NCBI RefSeq assembly: GCF_030817315.1
Contig: NZ_JAUSZF010000004.1
Span: 186,001-250,000 of the forward strand
Direction of reading: 5' to 3'
DNA length: 64,000 nt
From: Sphingomonas faeni
Lineage (GTDB): Bacteria > Pseudomonadota > Alphaproteobacteria > Sphingomonadales > Sphingomonadaceae
The position numbers and the translations under genes are program-made. This document shows positions 51,936 through 60,439 of the stretch, piece after piece. The notes below the pieces were generated by a model that was not told where the DNA came from, ran no database searches, and saw only the letters and a program-made list of their open reading frames with translations. The first letter of the stretch is position 1, and the number at the start of each line of letters is the position of its first letter.

Positions 51936-51961
51936 GTTCCCCTCCGTGCGCCGAGGGGAAC
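51936..51961. promoter_or_regulatory. Inverted repeat upstream of imuA
   Basis: GTTCCCCTC-(8 bases)-GAGGGGAAC is a perfect 9-base stem. It lies about 90 bases upstream of the imuA start, after a T tract (51928-51934). The T tract is on the wrong side for a plus-strand terminator. Possible operator or terminator for antisense reading; role unknown. Confidence 0.4.
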
Positions 51962-52021
51962 GGCAAGCCTCCTGCCCGGATCGGGACGATCAAAGCGCTT
52001 GCAATGTTGGAGATGGTAACG

Positions 52022-52036
52022 GAACATAAAGAGAAC
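52022..52036. promoter_or_regulatory. LexA box (GAAC-N7-GAAC) of the imu operon
   Basis: GAACATAAAGAGAAC on the plus strand reads GTTC-N7-GTTC on the other strand, the alphaproteobacterial SOS box. It lies 18 bases before the imuA ATG, where a repressor would block transcription. Confidence 0.8.
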
Positions 52037-52053
52037 GAGTAGAGTGTAAGAAC

Positions 52054-52818
52054 ATGATGTCCCCCGCCCCCGAGTCCCTCGCAACCAGCATTGCGCATCT
52101 GCGGACGATTGCTACGCCAGTGACCGACTACCGCGTGCTGCCGTTCGGCGTAGACGCGATCGATGGCCGGCTTGGTGCTGGCGGTTTGCGTGCTGGAGCG
52201 CTTCACGAGGCGACGGCGCGCAGCGCATCGCTGGTCGATGATGCTGCAACGACGTTATTCCTTGCCGGCATTGCGGCGCGTGAAGCTGCCAACGCCAGCG
52301 GCCCTGTCTTGTGGGCCACGTGCCGCACCGACCTCTACGCTCCGGCTCTGGCGCAAGCGGGCCTGTCCTCATCGGATGTCATCTATGCTCAGCCCTACGA
52401 TGACGCGGCGTTGCTCGCCGTGATCGAGGACGCGGTTCGCGATGGCACACCATCGGCGATCATCGCGGAAGCGAGCAAGGTATCGATGGTCGCAACCCGC
52501 CGCCTGCAGCTTGTGGCTGCTGAAGCTGACATGCCGGTGCTGCTCCTTCGCCGTCGACGCGGCCGTGATCAGGATCCTTTTTCCGAACCGTCCGCCGCGT
52601 GGACGCGCTGGCGGATCGGCTCCGCGCCTTCGGCGCGGTTAGAGATCGCGGGTGTAGGAAGAGCGAGATGGTCGGTCGAACTGGCGCGGCAGCGCGGCGG
52701 TGAGGGCTTTTCCCTGATAGTGGAGGGCAGCGATGAGACGGGTCGTCTCGCTGTTCCTGCCGAACTTAGCCATCGAGCGGCTGAGACGGTTGGAACGGCC
52801 CGCTACGCGGCTGCCTGA
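52054..52818 (+). CDS. imuA: ImuA, RecA-like mutasome protein
   Basis: A 254-residue RecA/SulA-like protein: LPFGVDAIDGRLGAGGLRAG ALHEA at the start, VLWATCRTDLYAPALAQAGL, RRLQLVAAEADMPVLLLRRR. It works with ImuB and DnaE2 in error-prone translesion synthesis after DNA damage and modulates RecA. First gene of the SOS operon, behind a LexA box. Its 3' end overlaps imuB by 86 bases. An ATGATG pair gives two near-identical starts. Confidence 0.92.
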   Translation: MMSPAPESLATSIAHLRTIATPVTDYRVLPFGVDAIDGRLGAGGLRAGALHEATARSASLVDDAATTLFLAGIAAREAANASGPVLWATCRTDLYAPALAQAGLSSSDVIYAQPYDDAALLAVIEDAVRDGTPSAIIAEASKVSMVATRRLQLVAAEADMPVLLLRRRRGRDQDPFSEPSAAWTRWRIGSAPSARLEIAGVGRARWSVELARQRGGEGFSLIVEGSDETGRLAVPAELSHRAAETVGTARYAAA

Positions 52819-54526
52819 ACGGCCAGCCCTGCAACTGCCGGTCGACGACGATCCGGGTACCTGTTCGGTGCCGAAGGGCGGCGGATGGCGGCCTGGTGCC
52901 CGTTGGGCGCGCGAGGGTGCGCAATCACGCGGGGACGTTGAGGCGCAGATCGCCGCGCTACCAGTTCATGCAAAACCGCCCATGCGCGAGCTTGGTCGGC
53001 GATCGGAAGCAGCCAATCATCCCTATAAATCGGCGAACCCGTCGAAGCCGATAGTTTCTGCATCGCGTCTTAATATTAAAATCACCGTATCTGCACCGCT
53101 TGCTTTGGTTGGAAAGGTTGGGCGACGCGAGGAGGTGGTTGCTGCTTGCACAGGCGCGCAGGCTCTCGGCATTCACGCAGGCATGGCGGCTACGCATGCC
53201 CGCGCGCTGGTGTCAGATCTCGACTTTCGTCCGGCCGATCCTGAGGCCGACACGGCGCTACTCGATCGCCTCGCGCTGCTGGCGGTTCGACGCTGGTCGC
53301 CGATCGCGGCAGTGACGCCGGCAGACGGGCTTTGGATCGACCTTGCCGGCTGCGATCATCTCCATGGCGGGGAGGAGCGGTTCTGCCGTCGCCTGCTGGC
53401 TTTCTGCCGTCGCGCAGGCTTCACAGCCCGTGTTGCGGTAGCCGACACACCAGGTGCTGCGCACGCGCTGGCACGGTTCGGAAGGGACGATCTTACCCGC
53501 GTCGAACCACGCGGAACGGTAGAGGCGCTGAGCCCATTGCCGGTCGCCGCGCTGCGCCTGACGCCGACGGCGCTCACCGCGGCGCGCAAGTTCGGCTTCG
53601 AGCGGATCGCAGATCTGTTGCCGGTCGCGCGCGGGCCACTGGCACGCCGGCTTGGCTTAGCCGCCATCACGCGGCTCGATCAGGCCTTGGGAGGCATGGC
53701 AGAGCCGATCACCCCGCGTGAGGATGCGGAGGTGCCAGCTGTCGAGCGCCGGTTGTTGGAGCCGATCAGTACAGCCGAGGCGATCGAGCAGGTCATGGGC
53801 GACCTCCTGCGCGACCTCGCAGAACTGCTGCAGGCAAAGGGCCTTGGCGCCAGGTCGCTGCGGCTGACCGGCCTGTGCGTCGACGGCAGTGAGCAGATCG
53901 TGGCGGTCGGCACATCCCGGCCAACACGCGAGGTGACGCATCTTCTGCGGCTGCTGAAGCTGCGCATCGAGCGCATCGATCCAGGCATGGGGCTTGAGCA
54001 ATTCTCGCTGGTGGCGCCGCACACAGAGCCGCTCGATGCGGTCGACCTTGGCGCTGTCCTCGCCGGTGAGACATTGGTGCGTGATCCGTCGCGCCTGGTC
54101 GACCTGATCGCAGGCCGCATCGGAGGGCATGCCGTCTTCCGCATAGCGCCTGTCGAAAGCCATGTGCCGGAGCGCGCCGTTATCCGCTCCGATCCCAATC
54201 GCGTGCCGGGAGATTGGCCGGCTTGGCAACGTCCGATCCGTCTCTTCGCGCATCCAGAGCCACTACACCGGGTCATGGCGCTGATGCCTGATCAACCGCC
54301 GAAACGGTTCGAGTGGCGGGGCAAGACGTACAAGGTCGTCGCCGGCGACGGACCGGAGCGTGTCCACGGCGAATGGTGGCGGCGCGACGCCGAGGTGTGG
54401 GCGATCCGCGACTATTACCGCGTCGAGGACGAGACCGGCGGTCGCTACTGGGTCTTCCGCCGCGGTGACGGTTTCGAGGACGACACCGGGGATCTCAGCT
54501 GGTGGATGCACGGGGCCTTCGGATGA
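52733..54526 (+). CDS. imuB: ImuB, Y-family polymerase-like mutasome protein
   Basis: A 597-residue Y-family relative that lacks polymerase activity and serves as the hub linking DnaE2 to the sliding clamp. It begins [21 protein letters not shown] long insert (about residues 37-125) typical of sphingomonad copies interrupts the N-terminal domain. Then [40 protein letters not shown] and the little-finger region follow. The C-terminus ends [11 protein letters not shown]. Its stop overlaps the dnaE2 start (ATGA). Confidence 0.92.
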   Translation: MRRVVSLFLPNLAIERLRRLERPATRLPERPALQLPVDDDPGTCSVPKGGGWRPGARWAREGAQSRGDVEAQIAALPVHAKPPMRELGRRSEAANHPYKSANPSKPIVSASRLNIKITVSAPLALVGKVGRREEVVAACTGAQALGIHAGMAATHARALVSDLDFRPADPEADTALLDRLALLAVRRWSPIAAVTPADGLWIDLAGCDHLHGGEERFCRRLLAFCRRAGFTARVAVADTPGAAHALARFGRDDLTRVEPRGTVEALSPLPVAALRLTPTALTAARKFGFERIADLLPVARGPLARRLGLAAITRLDQALGGMAEPITPREDAEVPAVERRLLEPISTAEAIEQVMGDLLRDLAELLQAKGLGARSLRLTGLCVDGSEQIVAVGTSRPTREVTHLLRLLKLRIERIDPGMGLEQFSLVAPHTEPLDAVDLGAVLAGETLVRDPSRLVDLIAGRIGGHAVFRIAPVESHVPERAVIRSDPNRVPGDWPAWQRPIRLFAHPEPLHRVMALMPDQPPKRFEWRGKTYKVVAGDGPERVHGEWWRRDAEVWAIRDYYRVEDETGGRYWVFRRGDGFEDDTGDLSWWMHGAFG

Positions 54527-57500
54527 CCCATTATGTCGAGCTTCAGGTGCTGACGCACTTCTCGCTCCTGCGCGGTGCCTCCAGCCCGGACGAGCTGTTC
54601 GCGGCTGCGGCGCTGCTCGGCTATCCGGCGATCGGGGTCAGTGATATCGGCACCGTCGCCGGCGTCGTGCGGGCGTGGGAAGCGCAGAAGGCGACCGGCG
54701 TCCGCTCGATCGTGGGCACACGTGTCGATCTGTCCTGCGGTCGTCGCCTGTTGCTCTATCCTACCAACCGTCCCGCCTGGTCGCGGATCACGCGGCTGCT
54801 GACCGTCGGCAAGAAGCGGGCAGGGAAGGGTGGTTGCCTGCTGCACTGGCACGACCTCAAGCCATGGTCTGAAGGCATCGTCGCGATCCTTTTGCCGCGT
54901 GAGGCCGACGAAGAGAACCTTGCCGCACTGGCGGAATTGAAGGCGCTCTACGGGCGTCGCGGCTATATGGCGCTGTTCCAGCGTCGTCGACCAGGGGACG
55001 CGGTCCGCATTGACGCGCTCGCGCGCCAAGCCGGTGATGCCGGCGTGCGCGCAGTTGTGACCGGCGACGTGCTTTACCACGCACCCGACGCACGGCTGCT
55101 GCAGGATATCGTGACCGCGGTGCGCGAGAAATGCACCGTCGACGAGCTTGGCTACAGGCGTGAGGTCAACGCCGATCGTGCGCTCAAATCGCCGGACGAG
55201 ATGGTCAGGCGTTTCCGTGCCTACCCCGACGCGCTGCAGGCAAGCGTCGATATCTCGCGCATTTGCACCTTCGATCTTGGCGAGCTTCAGTATCAATACC
55301 CGCATGAAAAGCTGATTGACGGCCTGACGGCACAGGAGGCGCTTCAGAAGCTCGCGACCGAAGCGGTCGAGCGGCTGTTCGACGGCGACGTGCCGCAGGC
55401 CTATACTGACCAGATCACGCATGAGATGCGACTGATCGGTGAGCTTGGCTATGCGCCCTATTTCCTGACCGTGTACGCGATCGTCCGTGAGGCACGCAGG
55501 CGCGGGATCCTCTGCCAGGGCCGTGGCTCGGCCGCCAATAGCTGCGTCTGCTTCGTGCTCGGCGTTACCTCGATCGATCCGGTGAAGCACGAGCTGCTGT
55601 TCGAGCGGTTCGTCTCGGGTGAGCGCCGCGAGCCACCCGATATCGACGTCGACTTCGAGCATGAGCGCCGCGAAGAGATCATCCAGTGGATTTACGAGAC
55701 CTATGGTCGCAATCATTCGGCGTTGACCGCGGTGGTCACACGCTACCGGGCCCGCGGCGCGGTACGCGATGTCGGCAAGGTGCTTGGCTTGCCGGAGGAT
55801 CTCACGTCATCGCTGGCGGGGCTTGTATGGGGTTGGTCCGCGGACGGCGTCGGCGAGAAGCAGGTCGAGGAACTGAACCTCGACATCGGCGATCGCCGGT
55901 TGCGCCTGACGCTGGAACTGGCCCGCAAGCTGATCGGCGTGCCGCGTCACATGTCACAGCACCCGGGCGGGTTCGTCCTCACTCATGATCGCCTAGATGA
56001 CCTGGTGCCGATCGAGCCGGCCGCGATGGAAGATCGTCAGATCATCGAGTGGGACAAGGACGACATCGATGCGCTGAAGTTCATGAAGGTCGACGTGCTG
56101 GGTCTCGGCATGCTCGGCTGCATGAACCGCGCCTTCAATATGCTCGAGGCGGACAAGGGGCTGCGCGTTGGCTTGGCCGATCTGCAGGACGACGATCCAG
56201 ACGTCTATGCGATGATTTCGAAGGCCGACACGCTCGGCACCTTCCAGATAGAGAGCCGCGCGCAGATGAGCATGCTGCCGCGCATGAAGCCGCGACGTTT
56301 CTACGACCTCGTCATCCAGGTCGCGATCGTGCGGCCGGGACCGATCCAGGGCGACATGGTGCATCCGTATCTTCGCCGACGCGAGGGGCTGGAAAAGCCG
56401 GAATATCCGCGACCGGAGCTGCGCGCGGTGCTGGAGAAGACGCTCGGCGTGCCGCTGTTCCAAGAGCAGGCCATGAAGGTCGCGATCGTCGGCGCCGGGT
56501 TCACGCCGGCCGAAGCCGATCAGCTGCGCCGCGCGATGGCGACGTTCAAGTTCACAGGGGGCGTGAGCCACTTCAGCGAGAAGCTGATCGGGGGCATGGT
56601 CGAGCGGGGCTACCCGCGGGAGTTCGCCGAACGGACCTTCCGCCAGCTCGAAGGCTTCGGGTCTTACGGCTTCCCCGAGAGCCACGCGGCCTCCTTCGCC
56701 AAAATCTCTTATGCGTCCTCGTGGATGAAGCATCATCATCCCGACGTGTTCTGCGCGGCACTGATGAACGCACAGCCAATGGGCTTCTACGCGCCTGCGC
56801 AGATCGTCCGCGACGCCCGAGACCACGGTGTTGAGGTTCGTCCGCCCTGCGTCAACGCGAGCCGCTGGGACTGCACGCTCGAGAACGCCGACGGGCGCTA
56901 TCTCGCCGTACGGCTTGGGTTGCGACAGATACGCGGCCTCTCGAACGCGGATGGCGCCAAGATCGTTGGTGCGCGCGAGCTGACAGCTTTCGAGAGCGTA
57001 GAGGACGCTTGGCGGCGCTCGGGGGTGCCGCGCGCCGCGATCGAAAAGCTGGCCGATGGGGATGCCTTCCACAGCTTCAGCGTCGATCGCCGCCAGGGGC
57101 TTTGGAAGGTTAGGGGCCTCGGCGACGCACCGCTGCCACTATTCGCCGCGGCCGACCGCGTAGCCGAGACCTTCAGCGCAGAAGGCATCGAGCCGGACGT
57201 GGCTCTGCGGCCGCTGACCGATGGTCGTGAGGTGATCGAGGACTACCGTGCGCTGCAGCTGTCGCTCCGCGCCCATCCGCTGACGTTCGTGCGTGACGAA
57301 CTGATGCGACGCGGCGTCACCAAATGCGCTGACCTCGCGAACGTTCGCGACGGCCGTCACGTCGAGGTCGCCGGCATTGTCCTCGTTCGTCAGAAGCCGG
57401 GGTCCGCCAAGGGCGTGCTGTTTATTACGATCGAAGACGAGACCGGGATTGCTAACGGCATCCTCTGGCCAGACCGGTTCGAGGCACAGCGGCGCACGAT

Positions 57501-57786
57501 CATGTCCGCCTCGATGGTCGGCATGAAGGGACGGGTCCAGAAGGAAGGCGAGATCATCCATGTGATCTGCGACCGGATCATCGACCATGGGGACCTGCTG
57601 CACCGTGTCGGCGACATGTCGTTCCCGCACCGGACTGGCCGCGGCGATGCTGGCCAGCATCCCGGCTCACCCGATCGCGGCGACAAGGGCTGGAAGCCCG
57701 AGGTGCGTAACCAATACTGGCCGCCACACGCGGACGGCATGGATCCGGAGGAGGTCGTCCGATTCAAGTCGCACGACTTCCATTGA
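54523..57786 (+). CDS. dnaE2: Error-prone DNA polymerase DnaE2 (ImuC)
   Basis: A 1087-residue alpha-subunit-type polymerase. The PHP domain begins [20 protein letters not shown]; the polymerase core contains [40 protein letters not shown] (metal Asp residues) and [13 protein letters not shown]. The C-terminal OB-fold is [17 protein letters not shown]. The start at ATG 54523 overlaps the imuB stop. It extends primers past lesions under SOS conditions and lacks the clamp-binding tail, which ImuB supplies. Confidence 0.95.
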   Translation: MTHYVELQVLTHFSLLRGASSPDELFAAAALLGYPAIGVSDIGTVAGVVRAWEAQKATGVRSIVGTRVDLSCGRRLLLYPTNRPAWSRITRLLTVGKKRAGKGGCLLHWHDLKPWSEGIVAILLPREADEENLAALAELKALYGRRGYMALFQRRRPGDAVRIDALARQAGDAGVRAVVTGDVLYHAPDARLLQDIVTAVREKCTVDELGYRREVNADRALKSPDEMVRRFRAYPDALQASVDISRICTFDLGELQYQYPHEKLIDGLTAQEALQKLATEAVERLFDGDVPQAYTDQITHEMRLIGELGYAPYFLTVYAIVREARRRGILCQGRGSAANSCVCFVLGVTSIDPVKHELLFERFVSGERREPPDIDVDFEHERREEIIQWIYETYGRNHSALTAVVTRYRARGAVRDVGKVLGLPEDLTSSLAGLVWGWSADGVGEKQVEELNLDIGDRRLRLTLELARKLIGVPRHMSQHPGGFVLTHDRLDDLVPIEPAAMEDRQIIEWDKDDIDALKFMKVDVLGLGMLGCMNRAFNMLEADKGLRVGLADLQDDDPDVYAMISKADTLGTFQIESRAQMSMLPRMKPRRFYDLVIQVAIVRPGPIQGDMVHPYLRRREGLEKPEYPRPELRAVLEKTLGVPLFQEQAMKVAIVGAGFTPAEADQLRRAMATFKFTGGVSHFSEKLIGGMVERGYPREFAERTFRQLEGFGSYGFPESHAASFAKISYASSWMKHHHPDVFCAALMNAQPMGFYAPAQIVRDARDHGVEVRPPCVNASRWDCTLENADGRYLAVRLGLRQIRGLSNADGAKIVGARELTAFESVEDAWRRSGVPRAAIEKLADGDAFHSFSVDRRQGLWKVRGLGDAPLPLFAAADRVAETFSAEGIEPDVALRPLTDGREVIEDYRALQLSLRAHPLTFVRDELMRRGVTKCADLANVRDGRHVEVAGIVLVRQKPGSAKGVLFITIEDETGIANGILWPDRFEAQRRTIMSASMVGMKGRVQKEGEIIHVICDRIIDHGDLLHRVGDMSFPHRTGRGDAGQHPGSPDRGDKGWKPEVRNQYWPPHADGMDPEEVVRFKSHDFH

Positions 57787-57790
57787 TCCC

Positions 57791-58078
57791 ATGTCCAAGC
57801 TGCCGAGGCATCAGCGGGTCGTGATCGCGCTGTCAGTGCATATCCTGCGTTGCGGAGTTACGCGCTGCTCGGACGCTCGCGTCGACGTACCAGAGATCCG
57901 GTTGGCGCTTCGTTGCCTGCTGCCGCATTGCCCGGAGAAATGGCCGCTGACGATGTTCTGGGACGCGGCAGGACAACAAAACGAAATCGGACGCGCTCAA
58001 GGCGTAACTGCGGCTTTCAACGGGATTGTCCGCCAGCTGCGCCGTGCAGGCTGTTATGAAGAGGTGTCTGAACCGTGA
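57791..58078 (+). CDS. Hypothetical protein following dnaE2
   Basis: A 95-residue protein starting four bases after the dnaE2 stop: MSKLPRHQRVVIALSVHILR CGVTRC, RLALRCLLPHCPEKWPLTMF WDAAG and VTAAFNGIVRQLRRAGCYEE. It has five cysteines, but no clear metal motif. It is almost certainly in the SOS operon by position; the next start overlaps its stop (GTGA). Not recognised. Confidence 0.65.
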   Translation: MSKLPRHQRVVIALSVHILRCGVTRCSDARVDVPEIRLALRCLLPHCPEKWPLTMFWDAAGQQNEIGRAQGVTAAFNGIVRQLRRAGCYEEVSEP

Positions 58079-58520
58079 GTATGAGACTACCGCGAGCGGC
58101 CGTTGCTCGCGTTCCGGAAGGCACGCGGATCGTCAGCGTCGAACGCATGTCGCGGGCCTTCACCAAATACCATCTCGACGACGGACGAGCGCTTCACCGG
58201 TTCAAGATGGAAGAGCCGCACGCAACACCGCACGACCATCCCTGGGGGTTCGAGACCGAAGTCCTCGAGGGCGGCTATGTCGACGAAGTGTTCCATCTGG
58301 ATTCCGGCGGAGGCTGGCATAGCGAGCTTGTGCACCGCGTCCCTGGCGAGCGATACATGTCGACGCTACGCATATTCACCGCATTGTCGAGCTGCCGACA
58401 GGCGAATGCTGGACGTTGGTTCGTGCCGGACCCCACGCACGCGAGACCCGGTTCTGGCGGTTCGGGGACACAGTTCAGTCGCGTGCCTGGCACGAGCGGA
58501 AATGGACGCATCACCTCTGA
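58075..58520 (+). pseudogene. Cupin-like protein with one frameshift, last gene of the imu operon
   Basis: GTG at 58075 overlaps the previous stop. The frame encodes VERMSRAFTKYHLDDGRALH, a metal-site-like PHDHPWGFETEVLEGGY and HSELVHRVPGERY. It then shifts by one base at about 58355. The restored frame reads HVDATHIHRIVELPTGECWT LVRAGPHARETRFWRFGDTV ... WTHHL with a stop at 58518-58520. Both halves match one cupin-type barrel (about 148 residues) with a His-x-His-x-His cluster. A missing base is the simplest explanation, so either a sequencing error or a recent loss. Confidence 0.75.
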
Positions 58521-58662
58521 CGAACGGGGCAATGCGGAAGTGCTGACGCATGCATCACACGCAGCGATCGCTGCCTCGCCGGAGCGGCAGGAACAGATAG
58601 CGACCGGGGGCTTTATAATCGGGAAGCTGCCTGGAGTGATCTCATGCTTAAGAATGTCGTGA
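58483..58662 (+). CDS. Possible short protein overlapping the cupin gene end
   Basis: In the other frame, a GTG at 58483 (or 58540) opens a protein-like stretch ASHAAIAASPERQEQIATGG FIIGKLPGVISCLRMS, ending at 58662. The segment after 58520 is not covered by any other gene. It has no good ribosome site and no known family. Weak. Confidence 0.3.
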   Translation: MPGTSGNGRITSDERGNAEVLTHASHAAIAASPERQEQIATGGFIIGKLPGVISCLRMS

Positions 58663-58823
58663 TCAAGTCGACTGTGCCGAACGGGTTGCCCAGTTTGGCT
58701 GGCATTGCTCCGCTGCCAAGTCGGCAGGAACGACGCCGCGAGGCAGCGAAGGTCAAAAGAAGGGCTCATAAACAGTGTGCTTGCTGCGCCCCGGAACAAA
58801 GCAAACCAGTCGACGATTACTGA
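58644..58823 (+). CDS. Small Cys-containing hypothetical protein
   Basis: A 59-residue protein starting at ATG 58644 with a GGAG eight bases upstream. It reads MLKNVVIKSTVPNGLPSLAG then SRQERRREAAKVKRRAHKQC ACCAPEQS, ending PVDDY. Very basic centre and a CACC cluster. It could bind nucleic acid or metal, but nothing shows that. Overlaps the preceding short frame. Confidence 0.45.
   Translation: MLKNVVIKSTVPNGLPSLAGIAPLPSRQERRREAAKVKRRAHKQCACCAPEQSKPVDDY
58793..58817 (+). promoter_or_regulatory. Possible EcfG (general stress sigma) promoter
   Basis: GGAAC, 16 bases, then CGAT resembles the alphaproteobacterial general stress consensus GGAAC-N16-CGTT with one mismatch. It is 44 bases ahead of the small lipoprotein at 58861. 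Prediction only. Confidence 0.35.
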
Positions 58824-58860
58824 TTGAGGCGTTCAAGCCATTGAACAGGGGTAGAGTGTC

Positions 58861-59130
58861 ATGAAGAAGATTTTCGGTCTTGGTATCGCGACGGGGCTGA
58901 TCGCCTTGTCTGCCTGCAACTCCACCCCCCGCGAGCAGACGGCGGACAATATCGAAGCCAACGCGGAAGCTGTGGCGGATAATCTGGAAGACGCCGCTGA
59001 TAATGCAGGCACTCCCACGCTCGAGGACAACCTTGAGAACAAGGCAGATGGCGTTCGGGCAACCGGTCAGAATCAAGCTGACGACATGCGCACGAACGAT
59101 CCTGATACCAACCTTTCGAACGGGATTTAG
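58861..59130 (+). CDS. Small lipoprotein
   Basis: An 89-residue protein with a lipoprotein signal MKKIFGLGIATGLIALSAC (lipobox LSAC; Cys19 would be acylated). The mature part is acidic and helical with Asn/Ala repeats: ADNIEANAEAVADNLEDAAD. It resembles entericidin- or KGG-like small envelope stress lipoproteins by composition, not by a defined family. It ends before a clear terminator. Confidence 0.75.
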   Translation: MKKIFGLGIATGLIALSACNSTPREQTADNIEANAEAVADNLEDAADNAGTPTLEDNLENKADGVRATGQNQADDMRTNDPDTNLSNGI

Positions 59131-59185
59131 CTTTACCGATTTTTCGGGACAGGCCGAGCTGCTCCCAAGCATGGCTCGGACTGGA

Positions 59186-59217
59186 AGGGCGCTCGACAAA
59201 CCTCGGGCGCCCTTTTT
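59186..59217 (+). terminator. Rho-independent terminator
   Basis: Stem AGGGCGC/GCGCCCT with a 14-base loop, followed directly by a run of T. It lies 56 bases after the lipoprotein stop. Confidence 0.8.
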
Positions 59218-59425
59218 ACTTCCACAAGTTTCCACGAACGTGCGTTGCTCCGGTATTGGAGTTTTCAAAAGTGGAAGCGTTACGAGGTCGAATACTGGAG
59301 CGGCAAATGTCCTGTCATCAAAGCCGAACTGGAAGCTGCCGTAGTAAAAGCCAGTGCGAGGAGCAGAACGGCCGCCAAGGTGCGAGTGGCTGGACGATTT
59401 TTGTCAGAGTTGCGGGCCCTAACTG

Positions 59426-60439
59426 ATGGTCGCAGATCGGCCCTCGCCTATGGAAGCCAAGCTCGTAGACGAACTACCGGCCGAGCCGGGCTGGCAGTAC
59501 GAGCCCAAATGGGACGGTTTCAGGGCCCTGGTCTTCCGTGATGGCGAGGTGGTCGAAATCCTTTCAAAATCGGGAAAGCCGCTCGGTCGCTACTTTCCTG
59601 AGATCGTCGCACTTGTCGCATCGGTCCCGCAGGAGCGTTTCGTGCTCGACGGCGAGATCATTCTGCCGATTGCGGACATCCTCTCGTTCGATGCGCTTCA
59701 GGCACGGCTGCACCCGGCGCAAAGCCGAATCGATCGCCTGGCGAAGGAGACGCCTGCGCAGCTGATGCTGTTCGATTGCCTGGGCGTCGACGATACCGAC
59801 TTCAGCAGTGCGCCGCTCTCGGCTCGTCGAAAAGCGTTGGAGACGTTCCATGCGCGACATGCGCGCGATCGTCTTCTGCTGTCCCCCTGTAGCGACGATA
59901 TCAATGATGCTACAGCTTGGTTAGCGACGAGCGGCGGGGCTCTGGACGGCGTCGTGGCGAAACGACTGGACGAGCCGTACCGTGGCGGGGAACGCGCCAT
60001 GCTGAAAGTGAAGCAGCATCGCAGCGCGGATTGCGTCGTAGGCGGCTTCAGACGGGTGAAGGAGGGTAGCGAGGTGGCGTCGCTCCTGCTTGGCCTTTAC
60101 GATAATAGTGGAAAGCTCAACCATGTCGGCTCCACCTCAGGTATCGCCGCGTCCGACCGCGCGGCGCTTACCGCGAAGCTCGAGCCACTGATTGAAGCGC
60201 CGGGCTTCACCGGTAAAGCTCCTGGCGGTCCCAGTCGCTGGAACGACGGTCGTGAGAGCGAGTGGGTCCCCTTGCGGCCAGAGCTCGTCGTCGAAGTCCT
60301 GTACGATCAGGTGACTGGTGATCGGTTCCGGCACGGTACGCGCATCCTGCGCTGGCGTCCCGACAAGGCACCTGAGGCATGCACGATGGATCAGCTCGAG
60401 CATGAGCTTCATCCTGCTGAACTGGGCATAGCGTCATGA
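59426..60439 (+). CDS. ligC: ATP-dependent DNA ligase, LigC-like
   Basis: A 337-residue ligase. Lys28 in the YEPKWDGFRAL motif I would be adenylated; motif III is RFVLDGEIIL, motif IV DGVVAKRLDEPYRGGERAML and motif V KVKQHRSADCVV. A C-terminal OB domain is present (LVVEVLYDQVTGDRFRHGTR). No polymerase or nuclease domain. Such stand-alone ligases assist repair beside LigD. The start is 59426 or 59450. Its stop overlaps the ligD start (ATGA), so the two are coupled. The upstream 59218-59425 holds no gene. Confidence 0.92.
   Translation: MVADRPSPMEAKLVDELPAEPGWQYEPKWDGFRALVFRDGEVVEILSKSGKPLGRYFPEIVALVASVPQERFVLDGEIILPIADILSFDALQARLHPAQSRIDRLAKETPAQLMLFDCLGVDDTDFSSAPLSARRKALETFHARHARDRLLLSPCSDDINDATAWLATSGGALDGVVAKRLDEPYRGGERAMLKVKQHRSADCVVGGFRRVKEGSEVASLLLGLYDNSGKLNHVGSTSGIAASDRAALTAKLEPLIEAPGFTGKAPGGPSRWNDGRESEWVPLRPELVVEVLYDQVTGDRFRHGTRILRWRPDKAPEACTMDQLEHELHPAELGIAS

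Noticed and set aside
51936..51961. Hairpin before imuA as an intrinsic terminator
   Set aside because: The T run precedes rather than follows the stem on the plus strand, and on the minus strand the stem is followed by A, so it does not fit a terminator in either direction.
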